Below, in pieces: positions 1-11,907 of a DNA stretch of 64,000 nt. The stretch lies in assembly GCA_029891345.1 (NCBI GenBank), contig CM056994.1, positions 227,718,991-227,782,990 of the forward strand, read 5' to 3'. The position numbers were made by a program, and so were the translations under genes. Within the stretch, counting starts at the first letter, position 1. Each line of letters begins with the position of its first letter. Origin of the DNA: Dryococelus australis (lineage: Eukaryota > Arthropoda > Insecta > Phasmatodea > Phasmatidae). Under the pieces are notes generated by a model. The model worked only from the letters and a program-made list of their open reading frames with translations, was not told where the DNA came from and searched no databases.

Positions 1-837
1 TCGCCTCTCAAGATCCCGTGGTTAAGAGCCACCCAAACCTCTCTCCACTCCACTTTTATTCATTATAACTTTGCTGGAATAAGCTTTATCGATTGAGTGT
101 GTATCCCGGCCAAAAATTAAATTTATCGGAAATTATAAAAGCATTACTACCGATCGTATTAAAACATGTTTCCATGAGGCAAGTTGTTGGATGATTAGAA
201 GCTAAATTGTTTCATAAACTTTCTCTAACATAATACATATTCCTAGACTTTTTTATAGTATCAAATTACCATCTGGCATAAGAAGAGCGTTATTTTTGTA
301 TTTCTTTCAGAATAAATTATTTCCTTCTGGTTTCGAATAGATGAATTTTTATTTACTCATATTCGTTCTGACATTGTCACTTGTCTGCCCACAAGCCACA
401 CTTACAACACAAATGACGTTTCATATAATTAACTATTTTAGGAATCCTTCAAGCCAAAAAGTACAGCCACTATTCGAATTTGACATATTTCGCTGCATTT
501 TCATGAGTTTCTCTAAAAGTGCAGGTCGTAACTCCGTAATCTTACAGGCTGGGGGCAATGCAAATGACGAATAGCACTTACATTTCTTGGTGACTTTTTT
601 TTCTGGCTATCGTTAGTGACGACGAGGCACGCACTCCAGGAACCCTATTCTCTAACCTGAGCGTGCTTAAAGACGTTCAACGTGATTGTCTTTATCATAA
701 AGAGAACCATAACGATGCTTACTCGTAGGGGTCTTTATGTGGTATTCTGTAAGCCATATTTTTATTGATATATTTGTGCAAAGCTGTAGGTTTGGCAACA
801 AAGCGGGCTGTGTTCTGAATTCAACGATCTGCTTGTT
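1..837. other. unassigned left flank
   Basis: No recognisable gene, repeat or RNA was seen here. Open frames are short and lack family motifs. This is the flank just outside palindrome 1. Confidence 0.4.
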
Positions 838-1040
838 GGTTATAGTGGTAGGGGCGGGCGGGTCCGAGACCACATAGACATTTGACCCTGTGCCCTACTT
901 TTGAATGCGCATTCGACCTACTTTTGAGTGCACTTTTGGCCTATTTTCAATTTTTAGCACACACTCTGACTTAATTTCCAGAAAAGTGCAATTTTTGCAA
1001 GCTTAACTTTGGAAATTGAATTTTTTGCACATCCACTTCT
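838..1040 (+). repeat. left arm tip of palindrome 1
   Basis: This is the terminal block, rich in short reiterations such as CTACTTTTGA and TTTTTGCA. It pairs inverted with 48,640-48,885, including the motif CATTTGACC at both ends. Beyond it the flanks stop matching. Confidence 0.6.
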
Positions 1041-1094
1041 GGTCTGCAATTTTTAAATTTTTTGAAACAAGTTTTTTGGGCACAATTTTTTCCA

Positions 1095-1400
1095 GGTTTA
1101 AGTATATTTTGAAATGATGAATAATATATAGACTCAGTATTTCACTTAGGGTATTGATCTACATTTATTTATCTACGCATATTCCTTTTATACCAGTAAC
1201 ATATATCTTTAAGTTACTATACTTGTTCTTACATGCACAGATGGGAAATCAATTCAGTTAGCTATTGATGTAAATTTTTTTTATTTCATAGCTTACAAGT
1301 GATAATAAGTAGCATGCAGTAAAATAAAAGTTTGCTTTTATGATACACTATTTAAATTTTGGTGTAGTTTATGTACTGTTTTTAGGTGAATTTAATAAAT
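1095..1400 (+). repeat. left direct repeat of LTR-like insertion
   Basis: It matches 5,800-6,020 in the same orientation, with about 95 bases missing from the right copy. It is likely LTR-derived, because the pair brackets a non-coding interior. Confidence 0.5.
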
Positions 1401-4400
1401 CAGGATTAAATTAAGTTTTAAGTACCTTTTGTTCAAGAATTAATTACCCGAATGCTTCACGACACTCGTACCAAATATAACAGCTAAGTTATATAGCCAG
1501 ATTATGATCTGGACCACGGCGAATATGTTAGTGTTTCATGAACTTTATTAAATAATCTTTTGTGTTGTCAAATGTTAAAAGATAATATTGTTCTTTTAAA
1601 AATGGTTTTGTTAAATGCGATCTTTATAACAAGAAATACTCATTTGTATGATACAATTAACGTTATAGCTTGTATGGAGTGTACTTCAAGTTCCTTTATT
1701 TTAAGGCATAAACTTTGATCAAGAAAATATTTTTGTTTAAATACAAGCATTCAGTGTAAATTTATCTCGTAGTATGGAGTTATGGTTGTGTTGATAATCG
1801 AAATAAAGATATATTTAACTGGAAACTGCAATTTGATATCTTTTTTATTTATGCATACCTCTGGATGGCTATCAATTAACTAAAAGAAAATCGGTGATAT
1901 TTACTGGCACGATTCCATAAGTAAAATATACGTGGTGTCAGCTCGCCTAACATGTGCACCTTCCAAGTAATAAATAGCAATAATTTGTTATAGTGTCTGA
2001 GTGTTTTGGTAGCAGAAAAGTGTTTTATTTCTTTTTAATGTCCGCATTACAAAGTTATATTTTATTAGTAGTTATTGAATTTCATAACATAATTTTAGGA
2101 CACTGGATTTTTTGTCTATTTACCTGACTGGAATGAATTTTCTGCCACTTGGAGCCTGGTTGAGTTTTGTGTATTTAAAAGAAATTCTGCTTTGAGAAAA
2201 CAAATAGTTATTTTACTCATCATGCAACACCATGGTACATTTCTGGTAGCAGAGCTAAGGTTTTCAGTAACTCTTTGTTTCACACTCCTTATTTGAGGTT
2301 TGTTTATGACCTGTTACATTTCTAGCAGTTTCATAAATTTGTTTGTGAGTTGAGTTTGTAATGAATTTGTTATATAGTCCCGATGATAGTTTAATAGGTA
2401 TAAGTTAAAGTGTATTGAAGACTTGTTTAGATTTTTATATTTTGGTTTTACTTTTCTATTATGTGTCTAAATGTTATGTGTGCTTATTTTTACACTCTGT
2501 TGACCTTAAAGTCAGCACTCGTCCGCCTGAGTCGGCCGGCTGACTCTGGCCATGTCGCAAGTAAGATAATGTCGCAGTTATTTGAGCGACAGTTTTCTTT
2601 TGTTCTTTTGATATTGTGTTACTTGGAAGGATTCTTTATTAGGCACAGTACATTTTGGCAATGCAAACGGAGTTTGTGTTTGTTTTGTACTCATCAGATC
2701 AAGTTTTTTTCCACATGTTCATGTAAGTTTCTTAATTGACTCTGTTTATTCAAGATTTTTATCTAAATGGAAGTGCACATGGGGTTTAAAATATTTTGTA
2801 ATGTTTGGTAACGAACCTTGGGCTGCGCACAATGTTTATTTACATTGCAGTATTTTGTGTTTACCCAACTTTTAATTATTAGTGCAGCAGTTATTTGCAG
2901 TTTAAAGTGATAATTTGCCTCAAAACATACGTTTCTTAGTGTTTATGTGGTCTGATTGTAATTTATTTACTGCTAGTTTACTGGTAAGTACTGTTCAATT
3001 TGGTACATGCTGACGAACGCTACTCTCCCATCGCGGCATGCTAATTACTGTTTTCACGACTCGTGATTACTCTTGTCAACCAAGTGATTTTTTTTTAAGG
3101 TTGTTGTATGCTTACAAATAACAGTTTTTATGTCCCAAGTTTTAGTATGATAGATTTAGACCTATAAAAATAATTATGTGTGCACTTTGTAAATGGTTTT
3201 TTGGGCGAATTTCGAAGAATTTTTCACAGTTAAAAATGAAGTTTCTTTTGCACTGGTATTGGCTCAATTTAAGTGTTTCTTACATCCCACTGTCATTTGG
3301 AAGTGTTGTTTACATGTTGCAGTTCATATGAAATCATTTTAATTGTTCTGTAAATGTTTCGTAGTGAAACTTAAACCCCGTGCGACGTAAATAAACATCT
3401 CGGTAAGTTGTCTTTTACAACACTCGTGATTATAGTGGCAGTAGTTTTCTTCGCACTATAAGTTTCTTTTTTACTGTTTAGTTTGTGTGATTCTGTTTAC
3501 CATTAATTAACGAGAGTGTGTTGTTAACTATTCCTTCCTACACCTCCATATTGTTTGGCGCAGTGCTGCCAGCTGTGCGAATTTGCATTCCACCAGATTC
3601 GCTGTGGTTTGTTTACATTTAACATGAGTGAATGCTGTTTGGCCCTAATGTGTTCAGGTATGTTTTTAAAGCAATTGTGCCTTAATTTAAAATAGTTTTG
3701 CCAGAGTTTCAAATAATTTAACTGGTTATTCCAGTGTTTTGAAATATGAATTTTCTGCAGCCGTTTGGCTTGGATTTGTGGTTTTTAGGCCTCTGGCAAG
3801 GTTTATTTATTTGTAGTGTTTGGAAATGTGTTTGCTTTGCAAGGTTTGTTTGAAATAATTTTTGGCTCGCAATATTTTGGGGAGTCTTTTGATTTGTTTG
3901 AGTCCAGGCATTTTCCAATTTTAGTGAAATTCCTTGCAGTCTTGGTTTTTCACTTGCAGTTAGATCGTCCAACCCTCAATTAGTGTTTCGGCAGTTTGTT
4001 TACTTAGGCACTTATGACTATCTGATAACATAATACAGTGTATTTTGAATCTTAATACACAAGATTTCTTGGTCACTTAATTGAGTTAAATATTTAATAG
4101 ACTTTGGCATATTAATTAGTTGTTTTGTTTATGATTTTTGCTGATCTTGTGCGAACTTCAGTGTCAGTTTTCGGGAAATTGTATTGCATTCTTTAAGTGT
4201 GGAATGAGACACAACTTGTGTTCGGTATACCTTTTTCCTTGGAACTTGAAAACATTGTGAGTTACCATTGGTTTAGCAAAAATCTTGGTTAAATTTGTGT
4301 AGAGTCTTAATGAGGGCTTTGAAGTAACTTTGGTATGGGACTAGGTTGCTTATCTTTTTTCACTTTTCACCTATTTAATTTTAGTTTTATTTGAGTCTAG

Positions 4401-5799
4401 TCCGAATACCAAATGTAGGTTCACTCTGATACACGAAGTAGTGTGATGCCGTTCATTCCGGTGCACTCTCTCTAATATTAAAAGTAGTGTAATAGTTTGT
4501 TATTCGCATTTGCCATACACTTTTTTTAGGGCAAGTTTGCGACTTAGTTTCATTTTCTTTGTATTCAGTATAAATTGAGTGTCGCATTGGGAGATCTCTG
4601 TACTCATTTAAAGAATTATTTATTTATGATCAGTTTTGAACTTTGAGTGTTAACCATACATTTTCGAGTTCTGAAGGTATTTTGGTTATGTTTCTTGCGG
4701 TAGCACAGAGCTAGGCTCTTGTAGCTGGCTTGAGTACTAGTACGAATCTGATCACCTCAATGTAAACTAGACTCTGCAGTTTCTGTGTGCTAGTAACACT
4801 GATTTGGAGCTTGAGGTGTTGGCTGCTGTCGAGAAGTTGTTTGTTTTAAGTTACCTTAGATTTAGGTTGTGGTTTAGCTTTAAGGCTAAGTTTAAGATTA
4901 GTCATAATGTATGTCACATAGAGTCAAGCATCCTAGGACAGTCTGAAACCTAGGGATGCCTCTGACTTATGTTTGCTGAATTGACTCAGTGGCAGGGGTG
5001 ACCAAGATCCTTGTCCACTGGAATGGACAGTAGTCCCAGGTGGTTATAAAGGAGTTTCATTCCCAGGTACCTCAGTGCTCATGTTTGCAAGTCAGCATCA
5101 TAACAAAGCTCCTTGATCACCATCAACATCACCTCATTCTGTATCTACTGTTCCTAATATTATTTGAATACACGAATTTTGTGTGACCAAGGAATACTTT
5201 ATTTGTTGTTGGGTGTTGTGCTCAACTTATTTCATGTTTCAAGTCAGAGATTTAGGAATGATTTTTAATCGTGGTTTGTGTGCTGTGGCTATGTTATCTG
5301 ACATTTTGAGTCATGGTTTGGTGATTGTGTTGTTGTGCTTAACTCAGCTAACATTTTTAATTTTAGTTTTTGGCTTTGTTTAGTTGTTTTGTGTTATTGT
5401 TTTGTGTGACTTTCCTCAGGTCGTGTTTTCTTCAGAGAAAACCTAGTGTACTCTTTTAGGGGGGGAGCCTGTGTCGTTGTAGAATTTTGGAAATTTCTAC
5501 GGGACACTGTTTTTTTAGTTCTTACCATTTTTAATTTTATGGTGCAATTTTTGGGTATGTATTTTCGTAAGGTTTACAGCAAAACCTCTGTATTTTAATG
5601 AGTACCATGTTCTAGAATTTATGAATGTCCTTTATTTTAGTTTTTTATGCTAATGTTAGAAATCTAGTTAATTTTAATAAACGGGCAAATACCACTTCTA
5701 ATTATGTAACAGAATTTAAAGGTCACATGATAAAAGTTTTTGTTATTGCGGACTTTGATTTCGTCAATTTGATTTATTTTTGAAAGTGAAGTTAGTAAT

Positions 5800-6020
5800 T
5801 AAATATTAATTTTTATATTTTAAAATACGAATAATATATAGGGTCAGTAGTTCACTGAGAGTCTTGACCAACATTTATTTGCATATATATATTAATTTGA
5901 TCCCTGTAAGGTATCTCTTGAAGTCACTATATAAAGTTTTCCTTTATGATATACAATTTAAATTTTGGTGTAGTTTATTTACTGTTTTGAGGTGCATTTC
6001 ATAATTAGAGATTATTATTA
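5800..6020 (+). repeat. right direct repeat of LTR-like insertion
   Basis: Second copy of the 1,095-1,400 repeat. The possible polypurine tract and LTR start at about 5,460-5,475 would put this inside a 3-prime LTR of about 0.7 kb. Confidence 0.5.
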
Positions 6021-6384
6021 GTGACCAGATGGATATATTTCTGGTTCTCTTAAAACGATTTGAATTTTGTTTAGTTCATTTAATTTAAACATAGTATGTT
6101 CCTTCCAGTTGTAGGGAATTCTAAAATAGCGGTTTATCAATTGCTCGGCAATTTTTTGTGTAAAGCATACAAATGAACTTGACTTATTTGCCAACATCCA
6201 AGCAAGAAAAAAAGACCATCGGGAAGCTTAGTCGTATGGAATTCGAGCAGGGCTCGGTGGCTGCAGCACGATGTTAGACCTACCATGGGCTGCTGTCACA
6301 TCTGTTTCAGGTTTGTGTGCTTACATTGAACTGCATTTTTCGGTCTATTCCCGGCGAGTACAAATCTTAGAAATATTATTTTGG

Positions 6385-6655
6385 GAATCCTGGGTTCGAT
6401 TCCCAGACAAAGCACTTAAATTACTTTAATTTTTGGAATTCTGGAAATTTTGAGTTCAATTCCCAGCAAGGGATATTTTGGAAAAATTTATTTTTTTGAT
6501 TTTGGTTTTGAGTACTGGGTTCGATTCCTGGACAGGGGTATTTTTGAAAACTGTATAATTTTTAATTCTTGAATTTCGGAATTTTTTGTGTGGGATTCCT
6601 GGTTAGATTAATTAAAGTATTGTTATTTAAGGACTACTGGGTGCGATTCCCAAAC
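6385..6655 (+). repeat. T-arm-like hairpin array, left arm, outer block
   Basis: Hairpins with a 5-bp stem and 7-base loop shaped like tRNA T arms recur at roughly 60-120 base steps. CTGGG-TTCGATT-CCCAG is at 6,390-6,406; variants are at 6,450, 6,515 and 6,637. The loops match the RNA polymerase III B-box consensus GGTTCGANTCC. The spacers are AT-rich and themselves alike (GGAAAATTTAT, AATTTTGGAATT). No complete tRNA surrounds any copy. The block pairs inverted with 48,320-48,650. Confidence 0.7.
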
Positions 6656-6659
6656 TGAC

Positions 6660-7107
6660 CAATTTCTGGAAAATGCAGTTAAATCTACTTATGCAATCAC
6701 ATGCGAGGTTGAGTGGAGGGATGGGAAATACATTTACTTACACATGCTGCTCCATTGGTGTTACCTGGCCGGTGTCGCTCGGTCGACTGATGCTTGGTGG
6801 CTGGTGCACTCGGTGGTCTTGCCTTGGCTGTGTCACTCTCACTAGGTGGCCATCTTGGTTCTAGAGTTGACTGCTAGGGGTGCGGGTGTTGCTCTCGCTC
6901 GGCCACCACCTTAGATCTAGAGTTGGCTGCTAGAAGCACTAGTGTCACTTTATGTCATCAGCTACTAGGAGTGCTGGTGTCGGCTTAAGACTAAGTACAA
7001 TGTCCGCTAAATGCAGATGTGATATTGTTTAATACAGTATAAAGAGTTGCGGAGACAAGTGGTGGCGAACTGCGGGAGCTCGGATTGCTAGATAAACGCT
7101 CTAGTCA
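6660..7107 (+). repeat. left arm block with CTCGGTCG/CTAGAGTTG repeats
   Basis: This GC-richer arm segment pairs inverted with about 47,860-48,280. Within it a motif of about 80 bases (AGAGTTGACTGCTAGGGGTG and relatives) repeats near 6,860, 6,910 and 6,955. The end (about 7,060-7,107) is the counterpart of the tRNA-like sequence at 47,853-47,915. No coding potential is evident. Confidence 0.5.
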
Positions 7108-7495
7108 ATGGAAAGCCCCACTAAAGATCCACTTTTATGCACATTGTGTATTATTCCACCTTGTGTAAAATTAACATTGTCATGACCCTCGTCACTTTAC
7201 CCATGCGTTGGTGAAGTGAAACTGTGAAATTGTTAGAAAAGTAAACATTTATAAATCTGATAATTTTTACAAATGGAGGCATAAAAGTAACAAAAAGAGT
7301 AAGAAATAATTTAAACAATCTCAAATGGTTACCTAACACTGTTTATATGATGCTAGCATATGGAACTACTTTCCATACGTCATTACCAAATTTACCGGGC
7401 GTATGTCACTCAGTGTGCCCGTTATGCAGGCAAGGGCAGTGACATTTTTCTAAGGTTGATTTCAAAAGTGCTCACTTTATCGTGTACAGCCTTTA
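7108..7495. mobile_element. small insertion in left arm
   Basis: This segment is missing from the right arm, where matching sequence jumps across at about 47,850. Its right part (about 7,385-7,505) is repeated inverted at about 52,055-52,165 outside the palindrome, sharing AAGGTTGATTTCAAAAGT and TGTCACTCAGTG. It behaves like a dispersed, probably non-autonomous element. No ends were defined. Confidence 0.4.
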
Positions 7496-7619
7496 CCAGT
7501 ACAGGTCTAAATGATGTATATATAAAATGATGCACCTGTATATGAACTTGAATTTTCAAAAATAATTTGATTATGATGAACTGTCCATCAATTAAACAAA
7601 AACGTATAGTATAAATAAA

Positions 7620-8230
7620 AGTTATGTACTTAATGTAATATTATTTATTTCGCATTTAAAACTTACAGAAAACAGAAAAGTGTATGTCGAGTAATGTGTC
7701 TTTGGATTCGTATTTTCAAGTTGAATTTGTAGTAGTTGATACAAACATCGATTATGAACAATGATAATTTTATAAATAAAGTTATGTGTATAAATTAAAA
7801 TACTTTTAATTGACATTTAAAACAAGTATATCAAGCGATATCTCCACGAAACGATATTTTCAAGGAGAATTTGATTACGATGCCACAAACATAGAATATG
7901 AACAATCATAATTTTATAAATAAAAGTCATGTATTTAAAGTTATACAATTTATTTCACTTTTAAAACTTACATAAAAATGTATGCCAAGTGATATGTCCA
8001 CGGAACCGTATTTACAACGAAAATTCGATTATGATGTCACAAACATCGATCATGAACATTCATAATTTTATAAATAAAAGTTATATATTAAGTGTAATAC
8101 AATTTATTTCACTTTTAAAACTTACAGAAAAGTGTATGTTGAGCGATGTGTCCACGGAACCATATTTTCAAGGAGAATTCGAAAACATCACAAACATCGA
8201 TTATGCAAAATGTGATTTTATAAATTCATG
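7620..8230 (+). repeat. tandem repeat of about 153 bp, left arm
   Basis: About four diverged units. The anchor TTTAAAACTTACAGAAAA recurs near 7,655, 7,815, 7,958 and 8,113, and each unit also has CGATTATGAACAATCATAA and GTCCACGGAAC. It pairs inverted with 47,130-47,800. Open frames across it follow the repeat and carry no known motif. Confidence 0.75.
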
Positions 8231-8354
8231 CTCTGTCATTCCATTCCATCCAGGTGTTAGAAGCCAACTGATGCACTCATCGAGTGCTGGTCAACTGATG
8301 AGATGTAATTGTTTTCGGGGGGAAATGGGAAATTCAGTGACATTGTGCAATTAT

Positions 8355-9205
8355 TAATGAGTTCGATTCCCAGACAGCCATAATTTGGTAAAATTTATAA
8401 ATTTTTTACTTTAGAATTTTGAAAATTTTTTAGTTGGATTTCTAATTATAATATAAAGCTATTTTTGGATTACCAGGTTCGATTCGCGCACAGGACACTT
8501 AATATTATTTTAAGTTAAATCCAAGACAGGATAATTTTGGAAAATTTTTATACTTTTTGGACTTGGTTGAGGAATACTGGGATCCAGTTCCTGACAGGGT
8601 AGTTCCAGAAAATTTTTCAAAGTTTTTTTTTGAACATTTTGCGAATTTCTGGTAAATGTAGTTACATTTACTTACACAATCATATATGTAAACTCTTCGG
8701 TGGTCGGAGAGAAAGTGAGCTGTTGCGCAATAACACATGTTGATGCTTTGATAGGTGGATAGTAACTGATGTGTTGGTCCGTCCACAGCTGTATCACAAC
8801 TGAACTGGTGTGGAGGGGGAAATGCACATGCATGCACACACATTCACACACACTCTCACCTATCCTCTCTTCCCTTCCCCTTCTCATATCACCCTACACC
8901 CTGTGAGACTACCAGAGGTGTGAAGAGTTGTGTTGGCTGGCATCGTGGCTTGGAGACCTGCCAGAGTGGATAACTGTGACCACTGGTGAGTGGTTTGGTA
9001 TAGAGTTTGATTCCCAGAAAACACATTTACAATTTGGTTTATATTTTTTCCTAACCTTCGGGCTCTAAAAACAAGTGGGCGGATTGACAATGACTTCAAT
9101 TACCGAACAAGACATGTAAATTTTTTTATCTATATTTTCCTAAACCTCTTGACTTTGACAAATGGCGAGTGGATTGGTAGGGAATTCGATTCCCATTCAG
9201 GATAC
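8355..9205 (+). repeat. T-arm-like hairpin array, left arm, inner block
   Basis: Further T-arm-like hairpins: TGAGTTCGATTCCCAG at about 8,359, CCAGGTTCGATTCGCG at 8,473, and decayed ones near 8,580, 9,005 and 9,185. Between them lies non-array sequence (8,650-8,990) containing CACACACATTCACACAC-type runs. It pairs inverted with 46,260-47,010. Confidence 0.65.
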
Positions 9206-9319
9206 ATACATTTTATTTGCACACTTGCACAATGAGACAACCGTATGAAAACCAGCTCTCGACAAAGCCCTTTGGCATTTACCAAAGGGTAATTTTTTCT
9301 CACCTGTGTTTGATTACTG

Positions 9320-9560
9320 CCATTTGTTTCTCTCTTACATTCATCCAACCAGATGCACGCATGCCATCCATCCCCTTCAATGTTTTCCCATTGTGTAATT
9401 ACTCCTTCATTGCTTCACATTAGCTGTTTAGTCGGCAAGCCTCCAACACTTGGGTTTGAACAATTAGTCGTATGTGCTCCATCCCTATCAAAGTTTTTCC
9501 ATTGGCTGATTACTCACCTGAGTTCGACTGCAATGTTGGATCCAAGACTATTGAAAATGT
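9320..9560 (+). repeat. tandem repeat of about 120 bp, left arm
   Basis: Two units sharing TTTTCCCATTG/TTTTTCCATTGGCTGATTAC and GGCAAGCCTCCA. Two more units lie just right of the gypsy insertion (24,195-24,355), and the inverted partners are at 45,905-46,130. Confidence 0.6.
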
Positions 9561-9785
9561 GGTAATGTAATGGATATTTACTTTAAACATATGTACACAA
9601 AAGAGACTTGAACCTGTACATATGCAATCACCAACTCATTATACAATTATCAAGTACACATTTGAGAAGTACACATGTGCAATAAATACCTAACAAGTAA
9701 GCCCTTGCATTATGTGTCGAGAGATAACATCCGCCACTATGACACCCTGCGCTCGACTGAATGTTGATCATATATATAATCATTT
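9561..9785. other. left arm spacer before the gypsy insertion
   Basis: AT-rich sequence with CAAGTACACA/GAAGTACACATGT reiterations. No gene is seen. It ends at the ATAC target site of the retrotransposon. Confidence 0.4.
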
Positions 9786-9789
9786 ATAC
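9786..9789. repeat. target site duplication ATAC (left)
   Basis: ATAC directly precedes the left LTR and recurs at 24,186-24,189 directly after the right LTR. A 4-bp duplication is usual for Ty3/gypsy integration. Confidence 0.8.
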
Positions 9790-11411
9790 TAACGTCTAGT
9801 AGGGATCGGCGTGATGAAGCCCAAATGCAGGCAGGCCGATTGACTGCTAATGGGATGTTCACAGAGTCTCGAACATGAGTAATAAATGTCCGGTGGGTGC
9901 CAGCTAACCAACAAAGGGAATCCTCTCAGCTTAACATCAGACTCTTGCAGTGGGCTTGGGTCGAAAAGCCTGGGCTAAACTACCCTGTGTCCCTTGCCAT
10001 CTGAATATGGTGGTGTTAAAGAGCGGCTTAGACTGGTTTACTGTAACATCTGCACTCGAGCTTGGATATTCTGGCTTTCCACCATGCCTTACCCACACGG
10101 AAATACACTTCAAACAGTTACACATACAGCACTCAAAATCTTATGTGGTCGCAAACATGTGGCAGATATCCGGCAAAGTAAGGTCCATCGGTCTTAAACC
10201 TCCTCGACAAGCGAGAATAAATGTATCCAAACACATCAGTTACATAAACTTGATGATTATTCAGCACTGGTGATGTGATGGTACAGGATTGGAAATGTAA
10301 GCAGGCATGCAGCATAAGGCCCTGCATAGGCCTAAGCTGCGAAAAATGTATGAGACGTGGTGAAATTTAATTGATTTAATGCCAGAGGGGCCGTGAGTTT
10401 GCCCCAGATGGGAGGTTTACTCAGAGGTGCATGGAAGAAATAATAAAGTGTTCCAGGAATTTAAGTCTATTGTAGTAACATGATGAGTGCTAAGATGCTT
10501 CAACTCCGAGTTGCTAGAACGCCACCTGCCGTAATGACTGTCAAACCCAAGATAGAAGAGGGTGGCATGGCGTCGGTGACGCCTGTAATGGATGCTGCGC
10601 CAGAACAGAAAATCCCTTGACAAAATATTTTATGTGAATTATGCGAAACATAGCAATGGATGACACATATCACTTGACATATTATGCAACATATCACTTG
10701 GCACCTTATGCAAGACACTTGTACAAAACATTTGGATAAAATAAAAAATTAACACTTCACTGATTTTTATAGTTGAAATAACTATTGTTCTTTAATTCTT
10801 TCGTTCAACTGGAAGATAAGAACATAAATAAGTACCCTTGCAATTTGAAAGTAAAGATTCTGTATTAATTTGGAGCTTACAACTTAATGTACACATTTTC
10901 AAAAAATTATTAATGTAATTTCGTTTTGCACAGTTCGAAGTGTGCACATCACACTAGTGACATCATGTCAAATTTAGCTATTTTTATTACTTTGCTGCAA
11001 TAAAAGGGCTCACTGCTAGTTATTAAGTTCCCTTATTATTGTGACTCAGCTACACTAATAACTTTTCCAAAAGAATAAGGGATTACTGAGATCCACGTGC
11101 CCACATGGTCGACACTTTGCACTATTACTGCTACGTGGATTTAATAGGGATTCATCACATTTATTTACTGGGTGCTATTAATTTGTGCGGCAAATTTTAA
11201 TAAGTGTAGCGATGCAATCAACACTCGTTAAGAAAATTTATGGCGTGTGGCATTAATAGTCTTTGCACTGACTCACTTAATGGTAAGGCTGGTGGTGGCC
11301 TCCGACAGTGCACAGAATGACCAACCCTCTACTGCAGGAATTTCTTACCTGGAACGCTAGATAGTGCGCACGGGTCTACAAGGGCTACACTGCTAGCTAC
11401 AGCTGGCATCA
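9790..11411 (-). repeat. 3-prime LTR of gypsy element (left copy)
   Basis: In element orientation it starts TGATGCC at 11,411, just after the polypurine tract, and ends ...CGTTA at 9,790. The first 158 plus-strand bases match 17,555-17,712 and the rest matches 22,802-24,185. This uninterrupted copy reveals the LINE insertion in the other LTR. Confidence 0.85.
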
Positions 11412-11430
11412 AACTCCTCCCTCCCCCACC
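11412..11430 (-). other. polypurine tract
   Basis: Read on the minus strand this is an unbroken G/A run (GGTGGGGGAGGGAGGAGTT) ending directly at the LTR start. This is the position and composition of a plus-strand primer for gypsy reverse transcription. Confidence 0.75.
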
Positions 11431-11907
11431 AGTTATGGAGTTCTTTCGACCTGCATCATCTCATAATGTCCCCCAGCAATGTGGTCCACGCTGGGGGCAT
11501 GGCCGCGACTGGTATTGCTGGGTGATCATGTTTTGGACGAAAAGGTTGAGGTGCTTCGCTGTCTCATTTTCGTGTCTGGCTCACTGTGGTGCTGCCCTGG
11601 CAGCACTGGTATCTTTATGTTCCGTGCCGATGGCGCTGTGGTCGACGAGGCGGGATGCCAGAGGTGTCGCTGTTGTCCCCGTCGCTGTCCCACTGTGATT
11701 TTCTGTGACGTAATGAGTTGAGTCAAGCATCCATTTCCCCGCCATCTGCCACAGGTCCCATACTGAGCGCAGAGATGCCAGTCGTCGGTGCAGAAGGGGG
11801 CTGCTGTTATGCAGCTGTACTGGTAGTAGCATGTGGCAAGTGAGCCGCGCTACCTGGTGTGTACTCCCAGACCTCTCCGCTGGCTGGCACCGCTTCCTTA
11901 TCGGGTG
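11431..11907 (-). other. 3-prime untranslated region of gypsy element
   Basis: GC-rich stretch between the integrase tail and the polypurine tract. Its open frames show no family motif; an env gene was looked for and not seen. Confidence 0.45.

Larger units (their letters stand above)
1041..6325 (+). mobile_element. non-coding LTR-like insertion
   Basis: This interrupts the left arm: the matching right-arm sequence runs straight through near 48,650. Direct repeats of about 230-310 bp (1,095-1,400 and 5,800-6,020) share TTTAAATTTTGGTGTAGTTT and AATAATATATAG blocks, the right copy lacking an internal piece. A purine-rich run at 5,458-5,468 is followed by TGTGTCG, resembling a polypurine tract before an LTR. 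TGCAATTTTT-like sequence lies at both junctions and may be a decayed target duplication. The strand is very T- and G-biased and no protein motif is found, so a non-autonomous LTR derivative is the best guess. The left LTR seems truncated. Confidence 0.4.

Noticed and set aside
6385..9205. T-arm repeats as individual tRNA genes
   Set aside because: No acceptor, D or anticodon arms surround the hairpins at tRNA distances.
11431..11907. Envelope gene in the gypsy element
   Set aside because: Frames are short, with no signal peptide, membrane segment or cleavage motif visible.
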